The notes beneath the pieces are model-generated. The model was given only the letters and a program-made list of their open reading frames with translations. It was not told the DNA's origin and did no database searches. A stretch of 20,928 nucleotides of DNA from Gemmatimonadota bacterium (GTDB lineage Bacteria > Gemmatimonadota > Gemmatimonadetes > Gemmatimonadales > GWC2-71-9): contig QHUQ01000156.1 in the NCBI GenBank assembly GCA_003221985.1, forward strand, positions 1 through 20,928, read 5' to 3'. This document shows, piece by piece, positions 1 to 6,635 of the stretch (position 1 is its first letter; the number at the start of each line of letters is the position of its first letter). A program made the translations under genes and the position numbers.

Positions 1-969
1 GAGACCCTCGAGCGCTACAACGGGCGGCTGCTGCTGCGGCCCTACGGGCTGGTCGGCATTCGCGGCGACACCGATTTCCTGTTGTGGCAGGTGGCCGAGG
101 ATCTCGACGCCCTCGTCGAGCTGCAGACCGCGCTCAATCGCACGGACCTCGGCGCCTATCTCTCGATTCCCTACAGCTACCTCGCGATGACGCGTCGCTC
201 AATCTACGAGTTTCCGGCCGCCGAAACGGCGCACGAGCAGCGTCTCGTGATTCGCCCGAGTGCCGCCAAATACCTGTTCGTCTATCCATTCATCAAGACG
301 CGCGCCTGGTACGCGCTGCCCAAGCCGGAGCGCCAGCGGATGATGGACGAGCACGTCCGCGTCGGCCGCAAGTATCCGGCGATCCGGTTGAACACCACCT
401 ACTCCTACGGGCTCGACGATCAGGAGTTCATCGTCGCGTTCGAAGGCGACAATCCCGGCGAATTCCTCGATCTGGTGATGGAGCTGCGTGAAAGCGAAGC
501 GTCCTCCTACACGCTGCGCGATACGCCCACGTTCACGTGCGTGCAGATGTCGCTGTGGGACATGCTGGACACCCTGGGCGGAGCCGGCGCGGCGCAAGCC
601 GTTGCCCGCCGCCCGGCACGCGCCGACGGATTCACGCCGGTGGCGTCGCTCCCAGACTTGCCGCCCGGCACCGCCAAGCGCGTGTATGTCGCCAATGACG
701 CGGTCGCGCTCTTCAATGTGAACGGTACGGTGTACGCGATTGCGAACCGCTGCACTCACGCGCGCGCCAGTTTGTCCGAGGGTACGGTGGATCCCGCGCG
801 CTGCACCGTGACCTGCCCATGGCACGAAGGGGTGTTTTCGCTGGAGACGGGTCGAGTCCTCGGTGGACCCCCGGTCCACGCGGTGGCGACGTACCAGGTC
901 AAAGTGGATGGCGACACGATTCTCATTGCCTCTCCGCACGCCGAGGCTCAGCGTCTCACGGTTTCTTAA
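1..969 (+). CDS. chdC: Coproheme decarboxylase (HemQ/ChdC) fused to a C-terminal Rieske [2Fe-2S] domain; 5' end outside window
   Basis: The frame is open from base 1, so the true start lies upstream and 322 residues are visible. Residues about 1-190 match the chlorite dismutase/HemQ family. ChdC turns Fe-coproporphyrin III into haem b by two oxidative decarboxylations in the cytoplasm. The YPxxK motif (Tyr codon at 283) matches the reactive Tyr/Lys pair of Firmicute HemQ, and the MMDEH motif (His codon at 352) matches the haem-ligand helix. The residue 13 after that His is Asn, where Firmicute HemQ has Gln and chlorite dismutases have Arg. The last ~100 residues form a Rieske ferredoxin-like domain with CTH (Cys codon 751) and CPWH (Cys codon 814), the four cluster ligands in correct order and spacing. 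The neighbours hemE, hemH and hemY support the haem assignment. The role of the Rieske domain is unknown; electron delivery or redox sensing are inferences. The family call is firm. Confidence 0.9.
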   Translation, partial: ETLERYNGRLLLRPYGLVGIRGDTDFLLWQVAEDLDALVELQTALNRTDLGAYLSIPYSYLAMTRRSIYEFPAAETAHEQRLVIRPSAAKYLFVYPFIKTRAWYALPKPERQRMMDEHVRVGRKYPAIRLNTTYSYGLDDQEFIVAFEGDNPGEFLDLVMELRESEASSYTLRDTPTFTCVQMSLWDMLDTLGGAGAAQAVARRPARADGFTPVASLPDLPPGTAKRVYVANDAVALFNVNGTVYAIANRCTHARASLSEGTVDPARCTVTCPWHEGVFSLETGRVLGGPPVHAVATYQVKVDGDTILIASPHAEAQRLTVS

Positions 970-1966
970 GGCGTGCCGCCGGGAGCGCACCGACGTCACC
1001 CCCGTCTGGTTCATGCGCCAGGCCGGGCGCTACATGCCCCAGTACCGCAAGCTCCGGCAGCGCCACTCCATCCTCGATCTGTGTCATAGTCCCGAGCTGG
1101 CCGCCGCGGTGACGCTGCAGCCCGTCGAGCGCCTCGGCGTCGACGCGGCCATCATCTTCGCGGACATTCTGCTGCCCTTCGAGCCGCTGCGGTTGGGATT
1201 GCAATTCAAGACGGGCGAAGGCCCGATTATCGACCGGCCGATCCGCGATGCGTCCGACGTCGAGCGGCTGCCGGCGTTCAATGTCGACGCCGAGCTCGGT
1301 TACGTGATGGATGCGGTGCGGCTGGCTCGCCGCGCCTTGCCGGACGGCGTGCCGCTCATCGGGTTCGCGGGCGCACCGTTCACGCTCGCGAGTTACGCCA
1401 TCGAAGGTGGCGCCAGCCGCACGTTTACCAGGACGAAGGCCTTCATGTATCAGAACACGGAGGCCTGGCACCAGCTGCTCCGGAAACTGGCGGACTTGGT
1501 CGGCGCGTATCTCGCATCGCAGGCACGCGCCGGCGCGCAGGCGGTGCAGCTATTCGACAGCTGGGTGGGGTGTCTGTCGCCCGATGATTACCGCACGTAC
1601 GTGCAGCCGCACAGCAAGCGCGCGCTGGCGCTCGCAGTGCAACCGGGAGTGCCGCTGATTCACTTCGGCACCGGGACGGCCACGTTCCTGGAAGATTTCG
1701 CGGCTGCCGGTGGTGATGTGATCAGCGTCGACTGGCGGATTCCGCTCGACGCGGCGTGGGCCCGCATCGGTGAACGTGCGATTCAGGGCAATCTCGAGCC
1801 GGCTGCGCTCCTGGCACCCGCCGCGGAGCGGGACCGCCAGGTCCGCGACATCCTGCGGCGCGCGGCGCGGCGGCCGGGCCACATCTTCAACCTCGGCCAC
1901 GGGGTCTTGCCGGAGACGGACGTGGCGGCTGTGCGTGCCGTCGTCGATCTGGTGCATGACGGCTGA
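908..1966 (+). CDS. hemE: Uroporphyrinogen decarboxylase
   Basis: HemE removes four acetate carboxyls from uroporphyrinogen III to give coproporphyrinogen III, in the cytoplasm. With a start at 908 the protein has 352 residues, normal for the family. Family motifs seen are FLKAC near the N-terminus, the RQAGRY signature (Arg37), FADILLP with the catalytic Asp86, GAPFTLASY, and NLGHG with His331 near the C-terminus. Homology should begin about residue 17, where no start codon is available. The candidates are ATG 908 (chosen) and TTG 926. An ATG at 863 would only add an unrelated basic stretch. The start lies inside the end of the HemQ-Rieske gene, a 62-nt overlap that suggests translational coupling. 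The gene overlaps hemH by 11 nt. Function is very likely; the start is moderately certain. Confidence 0.93.
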   Translation: MATRFSLPLRTPRLSVSRFLKACRRERTDVTPVWFMRQAGRYMPQYRKLRQRHSILDLCHSPELAAAVTLQPVERLGVDAAIIFADILLPFEPLRLGLQFKTGEGPIIDRPIRDASDVERLPAFNVDAELGYVMDAVRLARRALPDGVPLIGFAGAPFTLASYAIEGGASRTFTRTKAFMYQNTEAWHQLLRKLADLVGAYLASQARAGAQAVQLFDSWVGCLSPDDYRTYVQPHSKRALALAVQPGVPLIHFGTGTATFLEDFAAAGGDVISVDWRIPLDAAWARIGERAIQGNLEPAALLAPAAERDRQVRDILRRAARRPGHIFNLGHGVLPETDVAAVRAVVDLVHDG

Positions 1967-2870
1967 ACAGGTCGCCGTCCTGGTGATGGCCTACGGCGGC
2001 CCCGGCAACATCTCCGAAGTAGAGCCGTATCTCATGGACATCCGAGGCGGGCGCCCGACCAAACCGCAATTGGTCGAAGAGATCCGCGCGCGCTACGCCC
2101 GCATCGGTGGCCGCTCTCCGATTCTCGAGCTGACCCGCGCGCAGGCGTCGGCCGTGGGTCGCGTGCTGGGCGATGCGTTTCGTGTCTACGTCGGCATGCG
2201 CCACTGGCATCCGTACATCCAGGACGTGGTCGAGGAGATCGCGCGGGCCGGCCACCCCCGAGTCGTCGGCGTCGCGATGGCGCCGCATTACTCGAACATG
2301 TCGGTCGGCGCGTACGAGAAAAAGCTGCTACAGGCCGCGGACGGGCGTCTGGACGTCAGTTTGATCCGCAGCTGGTGGAGCGAGCCGCGCTTCCTCGATG
2401 CCGTTGCCGACCGCATCACGCAGGCGCTGCAGCGTTTCCCGCGGCCGGCCGCCGTACAAGTCGTCTTCACCGCACACAGTCTGCCGGAGAAGATTCTTGC
2501 GTCTGCAGATCCGTATCCCGCCGAGCTCACCGCGAGTGCCACCGCAGTCGCAGCGCGAGCGCGACTGAAAGACTGGCGTCTGGCCTATCAAAGCGCGGGC
2601 GCCACGCCCGAGCCATGGCTGGGCCCTGATGTGGGGGAGGTGCTCAGGGAGCTGGCGAAGGCGGGCCACGAGGCCGTCTTGGTGGTGCCGATCGGGTTCG
2701 TCTGCGATCACGTCGAGATCCTCTACGACATCGACGTCGAGTGCCAGGCGCTCGCCAGGCGTCTCGGTGTGCAGCTGGAGCGCACCGCATCACTCAACGC
2801 TGATCCCGGTCTCGTTGCCGCCGTTGCGGACGTCGTGCGCAAGGCAGCCGCTGAGCGGGGCTGGGCATGA
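1956..2870 (+). CDS. cpfC: Ferrochelatase, probably coproporphyrin III ferrochelatase
   Basis: The 304-residue protein inserts Fe2+ into a porphyrin. Motifs in order are VMAYGGP at the N-terminus, SPILELT, MRHWHPYI, PHYSNMSVGAY, FTAHSLPEKI with the metal-site His174, and PIGFVCDHVEILYD with the conserved acidic Glu254. There is no C-terminal membrane helix or Fe-S extension. Because the gene sits with HemQ and HemY, the likely substrate is coproporphyrin III rather than protoporphyrin IX; that is inferred from context, since motifs do not separate the two. The ATG start at 1956 overlaps the hemE stop by 11 nt. The open frame extends upstream to 1770 but only as antisense-like arginine-rich sequence. 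The stop overlaps the next start as ATGA, indicating coupled translation. Confidence 0.92.
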   Translation: MTAEQVAVLVMAYGGPGNISEVEPYLMDIRGGRPTKPQLVEEIRARYARIGGRSPILELTRAQASAVGRVLGDAFRVYVGMRHWHPYIQDVVEEIARAGHPRVVGVAMAPHYSNMSVGAYEKKLLQAADGRLDVSLIRSWWSEPRFLDAVADRITQALQRFPRPAAVQVVFTAHSLPEKILASADPYPAELTASATAVAARARLKDWRLAYQSAGATPEPWLGPDVGEVLRELAKAGHEAVLVVPIGFVCDHVEILYDIDVECQALARRLGVQLERTASLNADPGLVAAVADVVRKAAAERGWA

Positions 2871-3919
2871 AGGTCGTCGTCGTCGGTGCCGGCATCGCCG
2901 GGCTCGCCGCCGCGTGGGAGCTGACGCAAAGTGGCGGCTGCGACGTCACGCTGCTCGAAAGCGAGCGCCGCGCCGGCGGTGTGATCGTGACCGAACAGGT
3001 GGACGGGTTCATCGTCGAAGGCGGGCCGGACGGGTTCCTCGCGGGAGAGCCCGAGCTGCCCGCGCTCGCTCGCGAGCTCGGCATCAGCGACCATGTCGTG
3101 CGCCAGGTAGCGCGCGGGACTTCACTGTGGACCGGCAAGGCACTTCAGCCCATCGACGAAGGCGAGGCAGCGGCGTTGCTCGGCATCGACGCGGCGAAGG
3201 CCGAAGTCGCCAAGGGGTTCAGCACGTTTGCGGAGGGTATGGCGGAGCCGGTTGCCGCACTCGCCCAGCGCCTCGCGGCCTCATTGCGGTTTGCTCAGGG
3301 TGTCGCCGGAATCATCCCCGACGGAAAACGCTGGCGCATCGCGATTACGGGGGGCTCAGCGCACGAGGCGGAGGGCGTCGTGCTCGCGCTGCCTGCCTAC
3401 GCCGCCGGTCGCCTGCTCGAAGGTGTGGGCGTGAAGCACGCCCGCGCCTTGGCCGACGTCATCTATGCTCCGAGCATCACGGTGTCCCTCGCGTATCGCG
3501 AGGCACAGCTCGCCAAACCGCTCGCTGGCGCGGGATTTGTCGTGGAATCGCCGCAACAGATCCGGGCGTGCACGTATGCGTCCCAGAAATTCCCCGACCG
3601 CGCGCCTGATGGCCACGTCCTGCTGCGCGCGTATCTCCCTCCGATGAACGGCGATCCTGGAGCGGCGGCGCACGCCCAGCTCGCCGCGATTCTCGGAATC
3701 CGCGGTGAGCCGCTCTGGTCGCGCGTATTCTACTGGGACCGCGGGTTGCCGCGTTATCGCGCCCACCATACGGAGCAGGTCGCGGCGGCGCGCCGGCGCC
3801 TGAGCCGGCTGCCCCCGATCGCGATCGCGGGGGCCGGCTACGATGGCGCGGGTGTGTCGGCGTGCGTGCGCTCCGGCAGGGCAGCCGGCCGCCTCATGGC
3901 ACAGTTGATGGCTCGTTGA
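2867..3919 (+). CDS. cgoX: Coproporphyrinogen III oxidase (HemY/CgoX type), internally shortened
   Basis: This FAD enzyme oxidises coproporphyrinogen III to coproporphyrin III with oxygen. The N-terminus has a Rossmann GAGIAG motif (residues 7-12) followed by a LLESERRAGGV adenine-binding strand. The C-terminus has the second FAD contact, IAGAGYDGAGVSACVRSGRAAG spread over the last ~40 residues. The protein has only 350 residues where the family normally has about 450-470. The sequence goes from LWTGKALQP (residue ~95) almost directly to FSTFAEGM (residue ~118). The segment usually between these, which forms much of the helical substrate and membrane-association domain, is missing while the frame stays open. 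It may be a reduced form, a deletion allele or an assembly collapse. The ATGA overlap with cpfC and the 26-nt tail-to-tail overlap with the monooxygenase gene show tight packing. Confidence 0.82.
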   Translation: MKVVVVGAGIAGLAAAWELTQSGGCDVTLLESERRAGGVIVTEQVDGFIVEGGPDGFLAGEPELPALARELGISDHVVRQVARGTSLWTGKALQPIDEGEAAALLGIDAAKAEVAKGFSTFAEGMAEPVAALAQRLAASLRFAQGVAGIIPDGKRWRIAITGGSAHEAEGVVLALPAYAAGRLLEGVGVKHARALADVIYAPSITVSLAYREAQLAKPLAGAGFVVESPQQIRACTYASQKFPDRAPDGHVLLRAYLPPMNGDPGAAAHAQLAAILGIRGEPLWSRVFYWDRGLPRYRAHHTEQVAAARRRLSRLPPIAIAGAGYDGAGVSACVRSGRAAGRLMAQLMAR

Positions 3920-4946
3920 CGAGCGGGATCACCGCTTCGGCAAAGCGCTCCATCTCCTCGAGCTGCGGGCTGAATTGCAGCAGCAACAGATCGACGCCCG
4001 CCTGCTCGAACGCCCGGATGCGATCGGCGATTTGGTCGGGTGTTCCGGTGAGACCCGCCTTCAGCCCACGATTCGAGACTGAATAGTCCTCCAGGCTGAC
4101 CCGTTGCTCGAGCTGGGTGTTGGCGAGCCACTGCTCGTAATTCGCGTACCCGGCCGCATGCTGCCGCACATCGGTGATTCGCTCGAGCTCGCGCCTGGCG
4201 GCGGCTTCCGTCGATCGGCAGACGACGTAGCCAGCCACGCCATAGACGAGCGGCGCGAGGCCGTTGGAGTCACGCAGCGCTTGCATGTCGCCGATCTTGG
4301 CGGCAACGCGCTCCGGCGGGTCCCCGTGCATCAAGTAACCGTCGCAGGCCCGCGCTATCAGCTGCTTCGCTGCGGCGGACTCGCCGCCCGCGTAAACTGT
4401 CGGCCGGGGGCGGGGGGGGCGGCGCAGCGGCTTCGGCTCGAGAATCGCATCCTCCACCCGATAGTACTTGCCCGCGAAACTGAAGCGCCGCTCAGACCAG
4501 AGACCGTCCACCACCGCGAGCCATTCAGCGGTCCGCGCGTAGCGTGCATCATGTGTGTCGAACTCGACACCGTATTGCCTGGCCTCTTCGGCCCACCAGG
4601 ACGAGACGACGTTCACCGAAAGCCGCCCGCCGGAGATATGGTCGATGTTGGCGGCCTGCTTGGCGAGCAACGCGGGCGGGTGGAACGTAGGCCGCACCGC
4701 CACCATCAGCTCGAGCCGTTCCGTCACCGCGGCAAGCGCGGCGGCCGTGGACCACGCGTCCAACGCCGGCGCATCGGGCCCCTTGATGTCGTTGAGGTTC
4801 AGCTCGGCGATCAAGGTGAGATCGAAGCCCGCGCGCTCGCTCGCCCGCGCCAGGCGCCGCACGTACGCCCAGTCCGCCTCCATGCGCTCGTCTTCGACGT
4901 TGCGCAGCCACCCGCCGAATACCGGCAACCAATATCCGAAGCGCAT
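3894..4946 (-). CDS. FMNH2-dependent luciferase-like (LLM) monooxygenase, SsuD/SfnG-like
   Basis: The 350-residue TIM-barrel protein belongs to the bacterial luciferase-like monooxygenase family. The barrel start is FGYWLPVFGGW; the central stretch with AVTERLELMVAVRP, ISGGRLSVNVVSSWW and HDARYARTAEWL is typical of alkanesulfonate (SsuD) and dimethylsulfone (SfnG) monooxygenases. PTVYAGGES follows about residue 185. Such enzymes use reduced FMN from a partner reductase, and a fitting reductase lies two genes upstream. The substrate cannot be read from sequence; a sulfonate, sulfone or an amine or amide product of the neighbouring ligase are possible. The start at 4946 overlaps the ATP-grasp stop as TGATG, with a good AGGAGG 8-10 nt upstream. 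A run of eight G on the + strand (4412-4419) encodes the Arg/Pro linker before PTVYAGG and is a possible sequencing-error site. Confidence 0.88.
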   Translation of the reverse strand: MRFGYWLPVFGGWLRNVEDERMEADWAYVRRLARASERAGFDLTLIAELNLNDIKGPDAPALDAWSTAAALAAVTERLELMVAVRPTFHPPALLAKQAANIDHISGGRLSVNVVSSWWAEEARQYGVEFDTHDARYARTAEWLAVVDGLWSERRFSFAGKYYRVEDAILEPKPLRRPPRPRPTVYAGGESAAAKQLIARACDGYLMHGDPPERVAAKIGDMQALRDSNGLAPLVYGVAGYVVCRSTEAAARRELERITDVRQHAAGYANYEQWLANTQLEQRVSLEDYSVSNRGLKAGLTGTPDQIADRIRAFEQAGVDLLLLQFSPQLEEMERFAEAVIPLVNEPSTVP

Positions 4947-5890
4947 CAGCGTGCTCCTCCTTCCTGCTCGAGGAAGTCAGCCAGCCGCGTGAACGGATCG
5001 AACCCCACGACGCGGGGCGCATCGGCCACGAAGTTGGACAGCGCATTGATGTCGTAGAAGTAGAGACGGCCGTCGCGATCATCGATGGCGTACTCGATGC
5101 CGCCGACCTCGATGCCGCACGCTGCCGCGATCTGCTCCACCTGGCGCGTGACCTCGGGTGGAGGCTCGTATCCCTCGACCCGCAGCCCGTTGCGCGGTGC
5201 ATCGACGGGACAGGCGCTGCGCACCAGCTCGGCACCTTCCGTCGTCTGGCACACGTCAGCCGGGCAGAGATTGAACGTTTCGCCGGAGGAGTAGACGCGG
5301 ATGGCATACAGGAAGCGCCCGCCGAGCACTTCGACTCTCGTAATGCGGCCCTCTTCGGAAGGGATGAACTCCTGCACCAGCGCGGTCTGATCGGGACCGA
5401 GCTCCAGTCCACCCGTCGCCGCGGCGGCCGTGAGCTGTTCCGGCGTATCGAAGCGTCGTATTCCCGCGCCGCTGCCTCCGACGTTTGGCTTCACCACGAC
5501 GGGAAACTCCAGCTCGGCGGCGGCCGCCGGTGCGTCGGCGGCGTCGTTGATGACCCGGGCTGGTGGATAGGGAAGGCCGAGCTCGCGGAGCACTGACAAT
5601 TGCAGCGCCTTGGACGTCTCCGCGTGGAAGGCGCGCGAGCCGTTGATGACCCGCACGCCGTTGCGCTCGAGGTGAGCGAGGAATTGATGCGTGTAAAACA
5701 CCGCGTTGCCGTGGCCCCGCTGCCACGCGGACGGACTCATGCGGTTGAAGACGAGACTGTACGGCGGCTCACTCCCCGGATCGAAGCGATGCCGGTCGGC
5801 GTGCAGGCGCGTGTACGGCGTGCCGCGGCGGTCGAGCTCTGCAAACAGCGGAGCGAACCAGTGCGGGTGCTCGTAGTAGATCCCGATCAT
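4946..5890 (-). CDS. RimK-like ATP-grasp ligase of unknown substrate
   Basis: The 314-residue protein has the ATP-grasp layout of RimK, D-Ala-D-Ala ligase and related carboxylate-amine ligases. Residues 1-90 form a preATP-grasp domain. Lys94 (TSKALQL) and Lys134 (VVVKPNVGG) match ATP-phosphate contacts, GGSGAG (138-143) is the glycine-rich loop, VQEFIP (172-177) the hinge, and YFYDINALSNF (278-288) carries the metal-binding Asp280 and Asn282. The family joins a carboxylate, activated as acyl-phosphate, to an amine or thiol. The substrate-recognition parts give no identity. A CPADVCQ segment (209-215) with two cysteines is unusual and might bind a metal or be structural. The start overlaps the FMN-reductase stop (ATGA) and the stop overlaps the monooxygenase start (TGATG), so the three products are probably made together. 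Confidence 0.88.
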   Translation of the reverse strand: MIGIYYEHPHWFAPLFAELDRRGTPYTRLHADRHRFDPGSEPPYSLVFNRMSPSAWQRGHGNAVFYTHQFLAHLERNGVRVINGSRAFHAETSKALQLSVLRELGLPYPPARVINDAADAPAAAAELEFPVVVKPNVGGSGAGIRRFDTPEQLTAAAATGGLELGPDQTALVQEFIPSEEGRITRVEVLGGRFLYAIRVYSSGETFNLCPADVCQTTEGAELVRSACPVDAPRNGLRVEGYEPPPEVTRQVEQIAAACGIEVGGIEYAIDDRDGRLYFYDINALSNFVADAPRVVGFDPFTRLADFLEQEGGAR

Positions 5891-6414
5891 GTCGGCACTC
5901 CCGTGGCAAGCGACGCTGCTTCGAGGGCGGCCCGTTCGATCTGCTCGACCAATGCGGGCTCAGGGGTGCCGTTGCGGAACTGTGCGTCCGTGCCGTAGAC
6001 AGCGGTCGCGGCCACGAGCGCGCCGACGCTCGCCAGGAGCGGTCGCAGGCCGTGATCGACGGCGAGCAGGTGGCCCGGCCCGCCGCCTGTCGCGATCGCG
6101 ATGGCGACCTTGCGTGCGAGCGCATCCTGCGGAAGGAGGTCGAAAAAGACCTTGAGCAGGCCGCTGTAGGTGGCGCGATAGATCGGCGTGCTCACCACCA
6201 CGATCCCCGCATCGAGCACGGCCTGAATGGCGTCAGCTACCTCTCGATCCTCGCGCCGTCCCAGCAGCGCGTCGGCCGGCAGTTCGGCGAGATCGACCAG
6301 ACGCGAGGAGCCGGCGCCCTGCCGTTCGAGCGCCGCGAGCGTCAGCGCGAGCAGGGTGCGGGAGCGCGATACCGGCCTGGGGCTGCCGGATAGGCCTATT
6401 ACGGATGCCGTCAC
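5887..6414 (-). CDS. NADPH-dependent FMN reductase, SsuE-like
   Basis: The 175-residue flavodoxin-fold protein reduces FMN with NAD(P)H and releases FMNH2 for a monooxygenase. VIGLSGSPRPVSRSR (residues 5-19) is the FMN-phosphate loop, STPIYRATYSGLLK (75-88) contacts the flavin ring, and ATGGGPGHLLAVDHGLRPLL (108-127) is the stretch typical of SsuE/MsuE. The open frame runs 15 nt further upstream to a TTG at 6429, but the GTG at 6414 is preferred because an AGGAGG (revcomp of 6421-6426) lies 7 nt upstream of it. The gene is first of a three-gene overlapping operon with the ATP-grasp ligase and the LLM monooxygenase. A terminator-like hairpin ends immediately before the Shine-Dalgarno sequence, so expression may depend on read-through or antitermination. 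Confidence 0.88.
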   Translation of the reverse strand: MTASVIGLSGSPRPVSRSRTLLALTLAALERQGAGSSRLVDLAELPADALLGRREDREVADAIQAVLDAGIVVVSTPIYRATYSGLLKVFFDLLPQDALARKVAIAIATGGGPGHLLAVDHGLRPLLASVGALVAATAVYGTDAQFRNGTPEPALVEQIERAALEAASLATGVPT

Positions 6415-6420
6415 GTGAGT

Positions 6421-6426
6421 CCTCCT
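6421..6426 (-). promoter_or_regulatory. Shine-Dalgarno AGGAGG deciding the FMN reductase start
   Basis: On the minus strand AGGAGG is followed by ACTCAC and the GTG at 6414. The motif directly follows the T6 tract of the upstream hairpin, so the two signals are adjacent. It is one of the few strong Shine-Dalgarno sequences in the window. Confidence 0.75.
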
Positions 6427-6427
6427 C

Positions 6428-6475
6428 AAAAAAGCGATCGGCCGCGACTCGATTCGAGGAGTCGCGGCCGATCGC
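6428..6475 (-). terminator. Perfect 17-bp hairpin plus T6: intrinsic terminator or attenuator
   Basis: Arms 6434-6450 and 6459-6475 are perfectly complementary over 17 bp around an 8-nt loop. On the minus strand the stem is followed at once by six T (6428-6433). This is the form of a Rho-independent terminator for minus-strand transcripts, 160 nt after the transketolase stop. It lies directly against the Shine-Dalgarno of the FMN reductase gene. It therefore either ends transketolase transcripts with some read-through or acts as an attenuator. I found no convincing promoter between it and the gene it precedes. Confidence 0.8.
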
Positions 6476-6635
6476 GGTGCGTCGTTGCTGGGGGGGGGGG
6501 CGGGAGCCCCGTGCTGCGTTATCTCATCTCATCCCGTCTGCTGACGCGCGCGACCGTCCGCTCCCCGGACAACAACACATGGGGAGGCAAACGTCGCAGC
6601 GCATCATCACGGAGACCCGCTTCATTACGGAAAAA
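6476..6635 (-). other. Leader or intergenic stretch between transketolase and the flavin operon, with a G11 tract
   Basis: This stretch holds no plausible gene. It contains a run of eleven G on the + strand (6490-6500), a weak 6-bp hairpin (CTCCCC with GGGGAG, + strand about 6561-6587), and no promoter with a recognisable -35/-10 pair. If transcripts cross it, it would be the 5' leader of the FMN reductase operon upstream of the attenuator-like hairpin. I did not recognise a known riboswitch class in it. Confidence 0.4.

Noticed and set aside
863..907. Upstream ATG for hemE at 863
   Set aside because: The added residues are basic and unlike any HemE N-terminus and would lie deep in the Rieske coding region; 908 or 926 fit better.
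4104..5057. 317-codon open frame on the + strand
   Set aside because: It is antisense to the monooxygenase and ligase genes, has low-complexity Arg/Gly/Pro composition and no motif; GC-rich codon bias opens such frames.
6593..6602. GCGCTGCGAC on the minus strand, like the core of the SAH riboswitch, in the flavin operon leader
   Set aside because: The other parts of that class, the partner GGCGCTC segment and the conserved AGGCTCGG stem, are not present, so a ten-base match is not enough.
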